DNA of 64,000 nt from Flavobacterium sp. LHD-85 (GTDB lineage Bacteria > Bacteroidota > Bacteroidia > Flavobacteriales > Flavobacteriaceae), in contig NZ_JAVFVR010000017.1 of the NCBI RefSeq assembly GCF_030929595.1, forward strand, positions 62,001 to 126,000, given 5' to 3'. The position numbers were made by a program, and so were the translations under genes. This document shows positions 17,372-26,896 of this stretch, in pieces (the stretch's first letter is position 1; each line of letters starts with the position of its first letter). The notes beneath the pieces were generated by a model. The model did no database searches. It had not been told where the DNA came from and worked only from the letters and a program-made list of their open reading frames with translations.

Positions 17372-18703
17372 CTATAAAATCCCTCTCGACTTAATCTCCA
17401 AATATTTATTAATGGCGTCAAGCGTAAGATTTTCTGGTTGTGTTAAGACAGAATGGATTCCGTATTTCTTCAATTCGTTTACAATTAATCGTTTCTCGAA
17501 CATGAATTTTTCGGCAATTACTTTGTCATAAACTTCCTGAATTGTAGTTGTTTTTTTATTGATAATACCGTTTAGTTCTGTATTGCTAAAGAAAACCACA
17601 ACCAATAAATGGCTTTTGGCAATTCCTTTTAAATAAGGCAATTGTCGATTTAGACCGTCCATTGTTTCAAAATTGGTATACAGAATAATTAAACTTCTCT
17701 GATTGATATTTTTCTTAATATCAACATACAATCTACTGTAATCACTTTCGAAGAAATCGGTTTTTATATTGTACAAAGTTTCGAGAATCTTTTGCATCTG
17801 TGAACCTCTTCTTTCGGCAAAAACTCTGTTTTCTACTTTTTTAGAAAAAGAAAAAAGTCCAGCTTTATCTTGTTTTTTCAGAATCACATTAGACAAAACC
17901 AAAGAAGAGTTAATAGCATAATCCAATAAACTTAATCCGTCAAAAGGCATTTGCATCACACGTCCTTTATCGATTGCCATATAAACCGATTGCGATTTTT
18001 CGTCCTGAAACTGATTCACCATCAACGAATTTCTTTTTGCTGTAGCTTTCCAGTTTAAAGTTCGTAAATCATCGCCTTGAACATATTCTTTAATCTGCTC
18101 AAATTCCATTGTGTGGCCAATTCGGCGTATTTTTTTAATTCCGTATTGAAATAAATTATTCGAAAAAGCAATCAAATCGTATTTTCTTAACTGAATATAA
18201 GATGGATAGGTTGGAACCATTTGACCATTATCGAAAAGAAATCTTCTCGAAATCAATTTTAATGGCGAAGAAACATAGATGTTTAAAGAGCCGAAATGAT
18301 ATTCTCCACGTTCTGTTGGACGAAGATCATAACCAATTTCTTTTTGCGTTGCCGCTTTTATTGTTTTTACGATTTTGAAATCGCGAACTTGAAATTGAAA
18401 CGGAATCTCATCAATAATTTTAACCGAAATGGGAAAAGTGTAATGGTTTTTTAAATTAATCTTTATCGGATTTAAATCTCCGTTTGATAATTTTTCGGGT
18501 GTAATTCTTTCAGCTTCAAGTCCAGTTCTTGCTAAATACAAAAGCAATACATCAAGGCCTAAAAAAGTAATTAAACCTAAGACTAGCAGCCAAACTGCGT
18601 GGTACATATTCGGAAAAATAAAAGCACAGATAAACAATCCTATAATGCTAATGAGCACATAGAAAAAGAAATTGTTCAGATATAGACTTTTTATGAATTT
18701 CAA
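17372..18703 (-). CDS. DUF58 domain protein
   Basis: A 443-aa membrane-linked protein with two N-terminal membrane helices (about residues 12-55) and a cytosolic DUF58/vWA-like domain (about 200-350) holding the hallmark GDDLRTLNWKATAKR segment. DUF58 proteins work with MoxR AAA ATPases, possibly as metal-dependent adaptors or chaperone partners. It lies between the transglutaminase and a small secreted protein, 22 bp downstream of the latter, and the MoxR gene is upstream on the same strand. Confidence 0.9.
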   Translation of the reverse strand: MKFIKSLYLNNFFFYVLISIIGLFICAFIFPNMYHAVWLLVLGLITFLGLDVLLLYLARTGLEAERITPEKLSNGDLNPIKINLKNHYTFPISVKIIDEIPFQFQVRDFKIVKTIKAATQKEIGYDLRPTERGEYHFGSLNIYVSSPLKLISRRFLFDNGQMVPTYPSYIQLRKYDLIAFSNNLFQYGIKKIRRIGHTMEFEQIKEYVQGDDLRTLNWKATAKRNSLMVNQFQDEKSQSVYMAIDKGRVMQMPFDGLSLLDYAINSSLVLSNVILKKQDKAGLFSFSKKVENRVFAERRGSQMQKILETLYNIKTDFFESDYSRLYVDIKKNINQRSLIILYTNFETMDGLNRQLPYLKGIAKSHLLVVVFFSNTELNGIINKKTTTIQEVYDKVIAEKFMFEKRLIVNELKKYGIHSVLTQPENLTLDAINKYLEIKSRGIL

Positions 18704-18725
18704 GTTTTCTCGGTTTTATGTTTTT

Positions 18726-19337
18726 CTAATAAATTTTGGTGAACTCATTAAAATCAAAGCCTTCTAAAGAAGCTATTTTCCAGACTCCGTTTTCTTTAAT
18801 GGTTTTCACTTTATATTTAAAATCACCTTCCCAAGACCAAGTCCAATCAAAAGAAGCTTTATCGTTTTCAATCTTCAGATGATTAATCGTCATTGTTTTC
18901 CAAAAATTTTCTGGATTATCTTGGCAATTGCACCACGGATTAGAATCGCTTCCAAAAGGAGGTAATTCTCCTTCAAACCATTCAATCTTTTTTGTTTTAA
19001 GATTAGAATCTATTCGTAAAGCAATTTTATTGTAATTGTCTAAAAACTGCTGCGAAAAGAAATTGGTTCTCTTTAGTTCTTCCAGTCTTTTTTTATGCGA
19101 GTTTAAATCTAAGCCAATGTATTTGTCTCCTTTTTTATTCGAAAGAGGGTTGAAGTCATTGTTGCTGTTTTTCGTTTCTACCCATTCGTATAGTTTTTTT
19201 ACTAAAGATTCAATTTCCTGTTTGTCATTTTTGAAATAAAAAGAATCTTTCTTGTCTTTTAAAAAAGCAGCATTTGATGGCTGAAAAGCAATCAACAATA
19301 GTAGGGAGAACGATATAAGAAGTTTAGACGGTTTCAA
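18726..19337 (-). CDS. Secreted protein of unknown function in the MoxR cluster
   Basis: A 203-aa protein with a signal peptide (residues 1-23, cleavage probably after SNA). The C-terminal half (KASFDWTWSWEGDFKYKVKTIKENGVWKIASLEGF) resembles the strand pattern of NTF2-like/DUF3828 folds, but no family is recognised with confidence. A WCNC motif sits near residue 136. Just upstream of DUF58, 22 bp apart, so cotranscribed. Confidence 0.7.
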   Translation of the reverse strand: MKPSKLLISFSLLLLIAFQPSNAAFLKDKKDSFYFKNDKQEIESLVKKLYEWVETKNSNNDFNPLSNKKGDKYIGLDLNSHKKRLEELKRTNFFSQQFLDNYNKIALRIDSNLKTKKIEWFEGELPPFGSDSNPWCNCQDNPENFWKTMTINHLKIENDKASFDWTWSWEGDFKYKVKTIKENGVWKIASLEGFDFNEFTKIY

Positions 19338-19390
19338 ATTTTTTTTAGTTTTTATTGTTTCAAGTTTCAGGTTTCAAGTTTGCTCTTCTT

Positions 19391-19447
19391 TGTCAGGCTG
19401 AGCGGAGTCGAAGCCCGTTGTGCCCTTCGACTTCGCTCAGGGTGACA
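19391..19447. repeat. GAGCGGAGTCGAAG inverted repeat, intergenic copy
   Basis: Arms 19391-19413 and 19425-19447 pair at 20 of 23 positions around an 11-nt loop. A half-copy (21 of 23 matches to each arm) is inside the aminotransferase gene at 28389-28411. It interrupts the MoxR cluster between the ATPase and the 203-aa gene. Confidence 0.75.
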
Positions 19448-19509
19448 ATTGAGATGTACAAAGTTTTTACTTTCAAGTTTGTCCACCATTCACCATTCAT
19501 AATTTATAA

Positions 19510-20523
19510 TTATCTCGGAATTTCTACCGTTTCAATAATCTGTTTAATAATTTCTGAGCTTGTAAGTCCTTCCATTTCACGTTCTGGCGCTACGATGACG
19601 CGGTGCTGTAACACTGGAATTGCAGCTTCTTTAATGTCTTCTGGCGTTACGAAATCGCGTCCGCGGATTGCAGCAAAACCTTTTGAAGCATTCAAAATAG
19701 CGATCGAAGCACGAGGCGAAGCTCCTAGATATAAAAAGGCATTTTCGCGTGTGTTTACCACAATTCTAGCAATATATTCTAATAAGTTTTGTTCAACCCT
19801 AATTTGTTTTACCAAACCTTGATATTCTTTGATTTCCTCAGCAGAAAGAATGGTTTTAATGGCATCTAGTTTTCCATGATCTTGCAATGAATGTTCTCTC
19901 TGAATAATTAGAATCTCTTCATTAAGTTTTGGATAATCAATTGTGATTTTAAAAAGAAAACGATCTAATTGCGCTTCAGGCAAGCGATAAGTTCCTTCTT
20001 GCTCTATAGGATTCTGAGTTGCAATTACCAAAAACGGAGCTTCCAATTGATAAGCTGAACCGTCAATTGTAATTTGGCGTTCTTCCATTACTTCAAAAAG
20101 TGCGGCTTGTGTTTTTGCAGGAGCACGGTTAATCTCATCAATTAAAATCAGATTAGAAAAAATTGGGCCTTTTTTGAATTCAAATTCTGAATTTTTTAGA
20201 TTAAAAATAGATGTTCCCAAAATATCTGAAGGCATTAAGTCTGGCGTAAACTGGATTCTGCTGAAACCAATATTTAAGGTTTTAGCCAATAATTTAGCTG
20301 TAATTGTTTTGGCAACTCCAGGAACACCTTCTAAAAGTACGTGACCGTTTGACAAAATAGCAACCAAAAGCTGATCTACCATTTTGTGCTGTCCTACGAT
20401 TACGGTTTCGATTTCTTTTTTGATCGTGTTTACGTGATCCAAAAGCGGTCCTAAATTGATTCTCGTTTCAAAATTCACATTTTCATTTGTGATTTCGCTT
20501 GATGTTGTATTGATGTCGTCCAT
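19510..20523 (-). CDS. MoxR-family AAA+ ATPase
   Basis: A 337-aa AAA+ chaperone. Walker A is GVPGVAKT (residues 66-73), followed by the MoxR hallmark FTPDLMPSDILGT. Walker B is LILIDEINRAPAKTQAALFEVMEERQ, and sensor 1 is VIATQNP. MoxR proteins assemble or activate partner complexes, usually encoded alongside. Here the partners are DUF58, DUF4350 and DUF4129 proteins on the same strand. The target process is unknown. Confidence 0.95.
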   Translation of the reverse strand: MDDINTTSSEITNENVNFETRINLGPLLDHVNTIKKEIETVIVGQHKMVDQLLVAILSNGHVLLEGVPGVAKTITAKLLAKTLNIGFSRIQFTPDLMPSDILGTSIFNLKNSEFEFKKGPIFSNLILIDEINRAPAKTQAALFEVMEERQITIDGSAYQLEAPFLVIATQNPIEQEGTYRLPEAQLDRFLFKITIDYPKLNEEILIIQREHSLQDHGKLDAIKTILSAEEIKEYQGLVKQIRVEQNLLEYIARIVVNTRENAFLYLGASPRASIAILNASKGFAAIRGRDFVTPEDIKEAAIPVLQHRVIVAPEREMEGLTSSEIIKQIIETVEIPR

Positions 20524-20584
20524 AATTGGTATGTTTTTTTATTTTTTTGCCACTCCCGATAGCTAGAGGGAATAGCTAAATAAA

Positions 20585-21787
20585 TTAATGTAAAATCTTT
20601 TCTATTGCTGCGTTTATTTTAATCAAATCTTCTTCAAGACTTCCGTGATAACTATTTCGGTGGTCATTAATTAACTGAACCACATCGCGAATATCTTTTT
20701 CATCTTTTCCGGTTTTGTAATGCAATTTCATTATAAAATCATCGTCTAGTTTGCTGGTGTCAAGCAAATAATCAGTTCTGATTTTTTCTAAAAAGTAAAT
20801 AATCTTTTTATCAATAATATTGGTATGATCGCCCTCCTGATAATATAAATTTCCAATTGTTTTGGTAAAATCAACGGTGAGATTTTCCAACGGTTTTATG
20901 ATCGGAACAACTCGCTGTTTGCGTTTTGCATTAAAAATCATAAAAATAAGAATTCCAAGTAAGCCTAAATACCAAGCCGATTTTAAAGCGGGCTGACTCC
21001 AGATATAACGCATTGGAGAGCTTGAAATTCGTTTATCGTTAAAAGTTTTATTGTACCAGAAAATATTTCCTTTCGGGATATAAGAAAGAACATTTTCGGC
21101 ATACTGATAATAATTTTTTTTGAGCAGATTATAATTGGTAAAAGCCACTGGCTGCGTATGCAGATAGAGATAGCCATTTTTATAAGGAACTTCAATAAAA
21201 TTGACTTGTCTTTTGTTTTTACTGCTGATTTGATATCCTAGAACTTTTGTGTTTAAAGTGTCTATTTTAGAAAAATAATCGTTTAAACCAGTATTAAAAG
21301 TATATTTTTTTGCGCTTGTTTTTTTGTTTGCCATCCAAACCGAAATGCTGTCATTGGGCATGAAATCGGTTTTTAGTTCTATTTTTAAAGAATCTAGCAG
21401 CACTTTCGGGAATACTTTCATACTTAGGAAAGCATTGTTTCCGTGAGAAACAAAATATAGAATTTCTTTCATAGATTGATCATCAATATTGTCAGCTTCA
21501 GAAATATTAATGAAAGTTCCTTTGATTTTATAGGTTTCTACATTTTCTCTTGCATCATATTGAGAATCCAAATATTCGTAAGGAGTTTGAGTAGAAATTC
21601 TTTCTATTTTCTGTTTAAAAAGCCCATCGGCTTCCTGATCAAAAACATATAATCCGAAAGGGATTTTATCTTCAACAGAATACGTTGGAGTCCAATCAAT
21701 AGGTTTTGGCTGTCCTTTGTCTACGAGTAATGTTATTCCGAAAATTAAAACCAGAATAGCAATGTATATTTTAACTTTATTATCCAT
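20585..21787 (-). CDS. DUF4350 domain membrane protein
   Basis: A 400-aa protein with an N-terminal membrane helix (residues 5-22), a periplasmic middle part and a second membrane helix at about 272-288, followed by a cytosolic tail. DUF4350 proteins accompany MoxR/DUF58 in Bacteroidetes and Actinobacteria. The ATG at 21787 overlaps the preceding gene's stop by 8 bp, so translation is coupled; a TTG 6 bp upstream is less likely. Confidence 0.85.
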   Translation of the reverse strand: MDNKVKIYIAILVLIFGITLLVDKGQPKPIDWTPTYSVEDKIPFGLYVFDQEADGLFKQKIERISTQTPYEYLDSQYDARENVETYKIKGTFINISEADNIDDQSMKEILYFVSHGNNAFLSMKVFPKVLLDSLKIELKTDFMPNDSISVWMANKKTSAKKYTFNTGLNDYFSKIDTLNTKVLGYQISSKNKRQVNFIEVPYKNGYLYLHTQPVAFTNYNLLKKNYYQYAENVLSYIPKGNIFWYNKTFNDKRISSSPMRYIWSQPALKSAWYLGLLGILIFMIFNAKRKQRVVPIIKPLENLTVDFTKTIGNLYYQEGDHTNIIDKKIIYFLEKIRTDYLLDTSKLDDDFIMKLHYKTGKDEKDIRDVVQLINDHRNSYHGSLEEDLIKINAAIEKILH

Positions 21788-22556
21788 TGCCAAAGGTTTT
21801 TAATGCTTTTTTAAATCGGTTTTCTGTTTTTCTGAATGTTGTATCGTCAATTTCAAATTCACCATACCAAATATAATTGTACAGATAAGAAAGATAAGTA
21901 AACTCTTCTTTGTGAGCAGGATTATGCAGTTCGTACAAATAATCGGAATTGGTTTTTTCAATATCCCATTCAATATAATGATGCTGCGCCATTACTTTCA
22001 AAAGCCATAAATAATAATATCGCACGGCAATTCTTTTTTCGCCAGCTTCGATGCTTTCTTTAATAAGTTTTTCAAAATCTAAAAGATGGATATTTTTCTC
22101 GGCATCAGAATAAAACAAAGCTCTTTTGTCGGCATTCTTTCCGAAAATCCATCTTCCTTCTCGTTTAATTAATGCCTTGACTATAAAATAAATCAAGGTA
22201 ATAACCACTACAATGGCAATTATTCTAAATAAAATAGAAATTAAATCGAGAGACGTTTTTACGCTGCTAAAATTAAATAAGTTGGCAATTTGTCTAGCGA
22301 GCCAATGCTTAAAGTGATCCCACCAGTTTTTTTCGGGTTCTTTGTATTTGTAGACAAAATCTTTATCGGTATATTTTTTCTTGAAGTTCTTTTCAAAATG
22401 TCTGGCTTCTACAGCTCCAGAATCTACTTTGATATCTTTTTCGGTATACTTAATTCCAACAATTTTTGGAGGATCTTCTTTAACCACCAGAGTATCTTGA
22501 GCACACAATGGGTTCAAGCAGAAAAGAAAATATAAAATGATAACAAACCTATTCAT
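21780..22556 (-). CDS. DUF4129 domain membrane protein
   Basis: A 258-aa protein with a signal peptide (MNRFVIILYFLFCLNPLCAQ), a periplasmic stretch, one membrane helix (about 105-128) and a cytosolic C-terminal DUF4129 domain (EKNIHLLDFEKLIKESIEAG...YLYNYIWYGEFEID). Members accompany transglutaminase, DUF58 and MoxR proteins. It overlaps its upstream and downstream neighbours by 8 bp each. Confidence 0.83.
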   Translation of the reverse strand: MNRFVIILYFLFCLNPLCAQDTLVVKEDPPKIVGIKYTEKDIKVDSGAVEARHFEKNFKKKYTDKDFVYKYKEPEKNWWDHFKHWLARQIANLFNFSSVKTSLDLISILFRIIAIVVVITLIYFIVKALIKREGRWIFGKNADKRALFYSDAEKNIHLLDFEKLIKESIEAGEKRIAVRYYYLWLLKVMAQHHYIEWDIEKTNSDYLYELHNPAHKEEFTYLSYLYNYIWYGEFEIDDTTFRKTENRFKKALKTFGNG

Positions 22557-23505
22557 TTGTAGTATCTCCGATTAAATCAATTGATTTAGATTCTTGTTTG
22601 TCTCCTGAATCAAGACTATAGTAAATCATTCCTTGATTAACTATAATGATGTTGTTAAAAATGTTGCCAAGAATAATTAGCACAATTACAACAATCGTTA
22701 TAAAGCCTATCAACAAAGGTGAAGGTTCTATAGAGTTTGTATGGTCTGAAGCAGAATTTCCAATTAAATAGGCTAAAGCGATAAACATACCCACAAAGTA
22801 TAAACACATTGTTATGGCAAACTGAACAAACTGCATTATCATCATAATAATAAAGGTTGTTCCAATTGTGTTCCAAAAATCTAGTTTTATTAAATAGTAG
22901 GAGTGTTTCAGAGATTCAAAAAAACGCTTTTCTTCTGTCAGATAACTGTAAAAATGCAGGTTTAAAAAGGTAAATAATGCAGGTAGCGCAATCATAAGCA
23001 ATGGAATCCCGATAATAATGAAGCACAGAAAAAACAAGATGATCAGTGCAATTATTAAAACCGGAAAAACTAAAAATAAATATCCTATGCTGAATTTTAT
23101 TAATTTAAAAAGAACTTTAAAAAAACTTGCCGAGACATCATTCAATTCAAAATCTTCTTTGCCAGCTCCGATCATTTTTAAATATAAAACCGGATAAGCA
23201 TAATTAAACAATGATATAATAAAGAATAAAAGAATGCAGATAAACATCAGTGCCACTACTAATCCTTCATTATGATTGAAATATTCAAGAAGATCATTTT
23301 TTAATTGATTGTTTTCAAGACCAGAGTTTTGGATATGTTCAAAATTAACTTTAAGGAGCGTATAAATTACTATTGCAAAAAGAAGTAAAAATGCTCCATT
23401 TGCAATAAAAAAAATCTTGAAAAAGTTCTTTCCGTAATTTTTGAAAAAAGTAAAAGTGTCGCCTAGATTATCGCCTAATTGTCTTTTTCTGTAAAGCTCG
23501 AACAT
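22549..23505 (-). CDS. Multi-pass membrane protein of the MoxR cluster
   Basis: A 318-aa protein with about six membrane helices (for example 33-52, 80-103, 140-185, 215-250, 268-290). It has a short charged N-terminus (FELYRKRQLGDNLGDTFTFFKNYGKNFF). It resembles DUF4013/glycerophosphodiesterase-membrane-domain type proteins by layout only. It sits between SpoIIM and DUF4129, sharing TAATG with the former and an 8-bp overlap with the latter. No function is assigned. Confidence 0.78.
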   Translation of the reverse strand: MFELYRKRQLGDNLGDTFTFFKNYGKNFFKIFFIANGAFLLLFAIVIYTLLKVNFEHIQNSGLENNQLKNDLLEYFNHNEGLVVALMFICILLFFIISLFNYAYPVLYLKMIGAGKEDFELNDVSASFFKVLFKLIKFSIGYLFLVFPVLIIALIILFFLCFIIIGIPLLMIALPALFTFLNLHFYSYLTEEKRFFESLKHSYYLIKLDFWNTIGTTFIIMMIMQFVQFAITMCLYFVGMFIALAYLIGNSASDHTNSIEPSPLLIGFITIVVIVLIILGNIFNNIIIVNQGMIYYSLDSGDKQESKSIDLIGDTTNE

Positions 23506-24482
23506 TATAAATGAATTGGTTTTGAAGTTATTTTTTTGTGTACTATAAAAGGATATATTAAGTAATAAAACGAAATTATTGCCAATGTCAATAAAATAAT
23601 AAAACTACTTAGCCAATTGGGCATATCGATAGAATATCGTGTAATAAAACCTTCTAAAAATCCTGCGCTTATGGTAAACGGAAAAGTGCTTAAGAATATT
23701 TTAAAGCTGTTTTTGAAACCGATTTTAAATGAATTTAACCTAGAAAAAGTTTTAGGAAATAGGATAGAAGCTCCTAAAATAAAACCCGCTGTAGTTTCAA
23801 TAACAATGGCAAAAATCTCCATAGAACCGTGAATCCAGATGCCTCGAACACTTTTCCAGAAAACGCCTTGTTCGTAGAAAAAATATTGAAAAGAACCCAG
23901 CATAATACAGTTTTGAAGAAAAACATTAAAAGTTCCGATTCCTGCAAAGATTCCGTAGAAATAACATCTGGCGCCAACAAAAAGATTATTGACCGTAATG
24001 CCAATAAAGCTTCCCCAATTGCTGCCCGAACCATACACGGCCATCGGATTGCCTTTTTTGATGTTTTGTAAAGTCATATTTACATAGTCATCGCCTAAAA
24101 TCAGACGTACAAAATCGCGATCGTAACGAGCAGAAAGAACTCCGATAGAAACGGTCACAAAAAATAAGGCAAACGCATAAACCAAATACCTTCTGTATTC
24201 GTAAACCAATAAAGGGACTTCGATTTTAAAGAAATCTACTAGGCGATTCTGATCGGTTCGTTTGGTTTTGTAAATTTTTTGATAAATCTGAGAGGCAAGA
24301 TGATTGAGATACACAACCGTTTTACTTTTAGGATAATACGTTTGAGCATACGACAAATCATTCATCATTTGAATGTACAAATTAGCTAATTCATCAGGAT
24401 TTTTTTTAGCTTTACCAAAAATTGCCAGCTCAAACTCGAGCCATTTTTCTCTGTTTTGTTTTATAAAGGCGATTTCTCTCAT
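23505..24482 (-). CDS. Stage II sporulation protein M-like (DUF95) membrane protein
   Basis: A 325-aa integral membrane protein of the SpoIIM/DUF95 family. It has a cytosolic N-terminal helical domain (REKWLEFELAIFGKAKKNPDELANLY) and about five to six membrane helices after residue 105. The NNLFVGARCYFYGIFAGIGT and WIHGSMEIFAIVIETTAGF segments are typical. In non-spore-formers its role is unknown. Heads the minus-strand operon. Its start is only 20 bp from the divergent RDD start. Confidence 0.87.
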   Translation of the reverse strand: MREIAFIKQNREKWLEFELAIFGKAKKNPDELANLYIQMMNDLSYAQTYYPKSKTVVYLNHLASQIYQKIYKTKRTDQNRLVDFFKIEVPLLVYEYRRYLVYAFALFFVTVSIGVLSARYDRDFVRLILGDDYVNMTLQNIKKGNPMAVYGSGSNWGSFIGITVNNLFVGARCYFYGIFAGIGTFNVFLQNCIMLGSFQYFFYEQGVFWKSVRGIWIHGSMEIFAIVIETTAGFILGASILFPKTFSRLNSFKIGFKNSFKIFLSTFPFTISAGFLEGFITRYSIDMPNWLSSFIILLTLAIISFYYLIYPFIVHKKITSKPIHL

Positions 24483-24502
24483 TGTAGGCTAAAATATGAA
24501 AT

Positions 24503-25246
24503 ATGTCAGAATTATCTATTAATACGACACAAAATGTCAAAATAAATTTTATCGCTGCTTCTGTAGGTGAAAGGCTAGGTGCTTTTTTTATAGATTTGTT
24601 TGTTATAATCTGCTATATAACAGCGCTTTCAATAATACTTTTTGACTGGCTGCAGCTCGATAGATTGATGGTTAATTTGGATGGCTGGTCACGTGGCGCG
24701 ATTTTCTTATTATTGTATTCTCCAGTTATAGTTTACTCGCTGGTTTTAGAAAGTGTTTTTGAAGGTCAGTCTCTTGGCAAAAAAATATTGAAAATAAAAG
24801 TGGTAAAAATTGATGGTTATCAAGCAGGTTTTGGAGACTATTTAATTCGCTGGTTTTTTAGGGTAATTGACTTTTTTACGTTCTTCGGACTTCCGGGACT
24901 TATTGCTGTTATTACAAGCCAGAAATCACAGCGATTGGGAGATATGGCAGCAGGAACAGCGGTTATTACATTGAAGAATAAAATTAATATCAGCCATACT
25001 ATTCTGGAAGAAATAGGTGAATCTTATGTGCCAACGTATCCTTTGGTAATCAAGCTTTCAGACAATGATATGCGTATTATTAAGGAAACCTATCAAAAAG
25101 CAGCAGCTAAAAATGATCATGAAGTTATTTACAAACTGGTTGCTAAAATTGAAAGTGTAACTGGTATTAAAAATCAATCGGGAAACAATAGCGATTTTAT
25201 CCGTGTAATTTTAAAAGATTATAATTTTTACACACAAAACATGTGA
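24503..25246 (+). CDS. RDD-family membrane protein
   Basis: A 247-aa protein with three to four membrane helices and the RDD signature: Arg, Asp at GERLGAFFIDLFV (residues 22-34) and Asp in the last helix region. The EGQSLGKKILKIKVV segment is characteristic. Some RDD proteins act as Na+/H+ antiporters; here the transported species is unknown. Divergent from the SpoIIM gene across a 20-bp gap, a pairing seen with MoxR clusters. Confidence 0.87.
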   Translation: MSELSINTTQNVKINFIAASVGERLGAFFIDLFVIICYITALSIILFDWLQLDRLMVNLDGWSRGAIFLLLYSPVIVYSLVLESVFEGQSLGKKILKIKVVKIDGYQAGFGDYLIRWFFRVIDFFTFFGLPGLIAVITSQKSQRLGDMAAGTAVITLKNKINISHTILEEIGESYVPTYPLVIKLSDNDMRIIKETYQKAAAKNDHEVIYKLVAKIESVTGIKNQSGNNSDFIRVILKDYNFYTQNM

Positions 25247-25354
25247 TTTTTTTTCTTTGAACAATTGTTGAGTTTTTCTGGTTTTTGCTGATAATTTTTT
25301 AGAATTTCTTCGTAAATTTATATATAGATAATTAATTCATAAATTTCCAAACAA

Positions 25355-26206
25355 ATGAAAATTACAAAGCCTTTTCTCGTATTATTAGTACTATTATCTG
25401 CTTGCGTTAGTTTTGCTCAAAGCGGAAAAAAATTAGATAAAATTATAAAAAGAGATTATCAGATTATTGAATGTACGGTTCTAAAAATGTCTGATAAAAC
25501 AGTAGAATATTCACTTCCTGGTGAAACGGTTCAAATTTCGCTAGACGTTTCGCAGATTGCCAGAATTGATTTTGCTAGCGGAAGATCTCAAACCTTTGAT
25601 GTCTCTGCAAATGCAAGCATTGCCCCTCAAAGCAGTTCTCAAAATGTAGCAAGTGCAGATATGAAACACAATACAATCGCAGTATTGCCAGTTCCTTATG
25701 TAAATGCAGATAATCAGCAAGGCTCTGAGGATATGGCAAAATTTGCTCAAAACGATTTGTACAATAAATTGTTAGATAAATCATCTAATATTTTTCCGCT
25801 GACAGTTCAGGATTTAAGAACTACAAACAGTTTGTTGCATAAAGCAGGAATTGACCACAATAATATTGACGAAACGCCAATAGAAGATCTTGAAAAAATA
25901 TTAGGAGTTGATAATATTGTGGCCGCAAAAGTTTCATACACAATTGGAACCGGTACTACGGCTACCACATATAACAGTGGAAACGCGAAAGTGAGCAATA
26001 ATGATAAAAAAGTAACAACAAGCGATATTTCTACAACAACAGCAAACAATCAGACGTATTATTACTATACGGTTTATTTTGATATGTATAGAAATGCCGA
26101 TAAAATCTACTCGCAAACCCGTAAACCTTTGTTGGCAGTAAAAGATGGCTGGATGGACTCTATTTCCTATTTGTTAAAAAGAAGTCCGATTTACGTGAAA
26201 AAATAA
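25355..26206 (+). CDS. Secreted protein of unknown function
   Basis: A 283-aa protein with a signal peptide (residues 1-21, ending VSFAQ). Residues about 22-80 (DYQIIECTVLKMSDKTVEYSLPGETVQISLDVSQIARIDF) look like a small beta module of the kind that leads Bacteroidetes secreted proteins. The middle and C-terminal part (NTIAVLPVPYVNADNQQGSEDMAKFAQNDLYNKL) resembles the CsgG/GNA1162-type domain that assembles outer-membrane lipoproteins, but only loosely. Transcribed alone. Confidence 0.7.
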   Translation: MKITKPFLVLLVLLSACVSFAQSGKKLDKIIKRDYQIIECTVLKMSDKTVEYSLPGETVQISLDVSQIARIDFASGRSQTFDVSANASIAPQSSSQNVASADMKHNTIAVLPVPYVNADNQQGSEDMAKFAQNDLYNKLLDKSSNIFPLTVQDLRTTNSLLHKAGIDHNNIDETPIEDLEKILGVDNIVAAKVSYTIGTGTTATTYNSGNAKVSNNDKKVTTSDISTTTANNQTYYYYTVYFDMYRNADKIYSQTRKPLLAVKDGWMDSISYLLKRSPIYVKK

Positions 26207-26254
26207 GGAATGTTTTATGAGTGCGAGTTGTTAAGATTATTCGTCACAACTTTG

Positions 26255-26262
26255 TAACTTTG
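26255..26262 (+). promoter_or_regulatory. -7 box of the TRIC-polysaccharide genes, inside a repeat
   Basis: TAACTTTG, exact TAnnTTTG. It predicts a start near 26269 and a leader of about 23 nt, which rules out the longer reading from 26268. It lies in a CTTTG repeat (26243-26280). Confidence 0.55.
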
Positions 26263-26291
26263 ACCCTTTGCATCTTTGTAACTCAAAAAAA

Positions 26292-26894
26292 ATGTTTCAC
26301 TTACTTGATATTATTGGGACAATGGCGTTTGCAATGTCAGGCGCCTTGACCGCAATGCACAAAAAATTAGATCCGTTTGGGGTTTTTATCATTGCATTTG
26401 TTACTGCCGTTGGAGGCGGAACACTTCGTGATGTCTTAATCGGAAGAACTCCTGTGGGCTGGATGCGCGACATGCAATACGTGTATGTGATCATTTTAGG
26501 ATTTTTTCTAGCGATTCTTTTCAGAAAAAGCTTCGATAAACTTCGAACTTCATTGTTTCTATTTGATACAATTGGGCTTGGAGTTTTTACTTTAATAGGT
26601 CTTGAAAGAGGACTTATAACAGGTCTTCATCCTGCAATTTGTATTGCATTAGGAACAATGACGGCCTGTTTTGGCGGTGTAATTCGAGATATTTTATGCA
26701 ACGAAATTCCAAACGTTTTTAGAGAAGAGATTTACGCAACCATCTGTATTTTTGGTGGGATCGTTTTTTTTGGATTGCGAAAACTCAATTTAAACGACGA
26801 CATTTTATATTTAGTTACCTCACTTGTTATTATTGTAATTCGATTAATGGCAGTGAAGTATAAATGGCATTTAAAGGCATTTGATCATAAATAG
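26292..26894 (+). CDS. TRIC-type trimeric cation channel family protein (UPF0126)
   Basis: A 200-aa protein with about seven membrane helices forming a pseudo-two-fold pair. The repeated glycine-rich signatures are GALTAMHKKLDPFGVFIIAFVTAVGGGTLRDVLIG in the first half and GTMTACFGGVIRDILCNEIP in the second. Bacterial members conduct K+ and other monovalent cations. The ATG at 26292 is chosen because the -7 box falls just ahead of it. The next gene starts 2 bp after its stop, so it leads a polysaccharide transcript. Confidence 0.9.
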   Translation: MFHLLDIIGTMAFAMSGALTAMHKKLDPFGVFIIAFVTAVGGGTLRDVLIGRTPVGWMRDMQYVYVIILGFFLAILFRKSFDKLRTSLFLFDTIGLGVFTLIGLERGLITGLHPAICIALGTMTACFGGVIRDILCNEIPNVFREEIYATICIFGGIVFFGLRKLNLNDDILYLVTSLVIIVIRLMAVKYKWHLKAFDHK

Positions 26895-26896
26895 AC

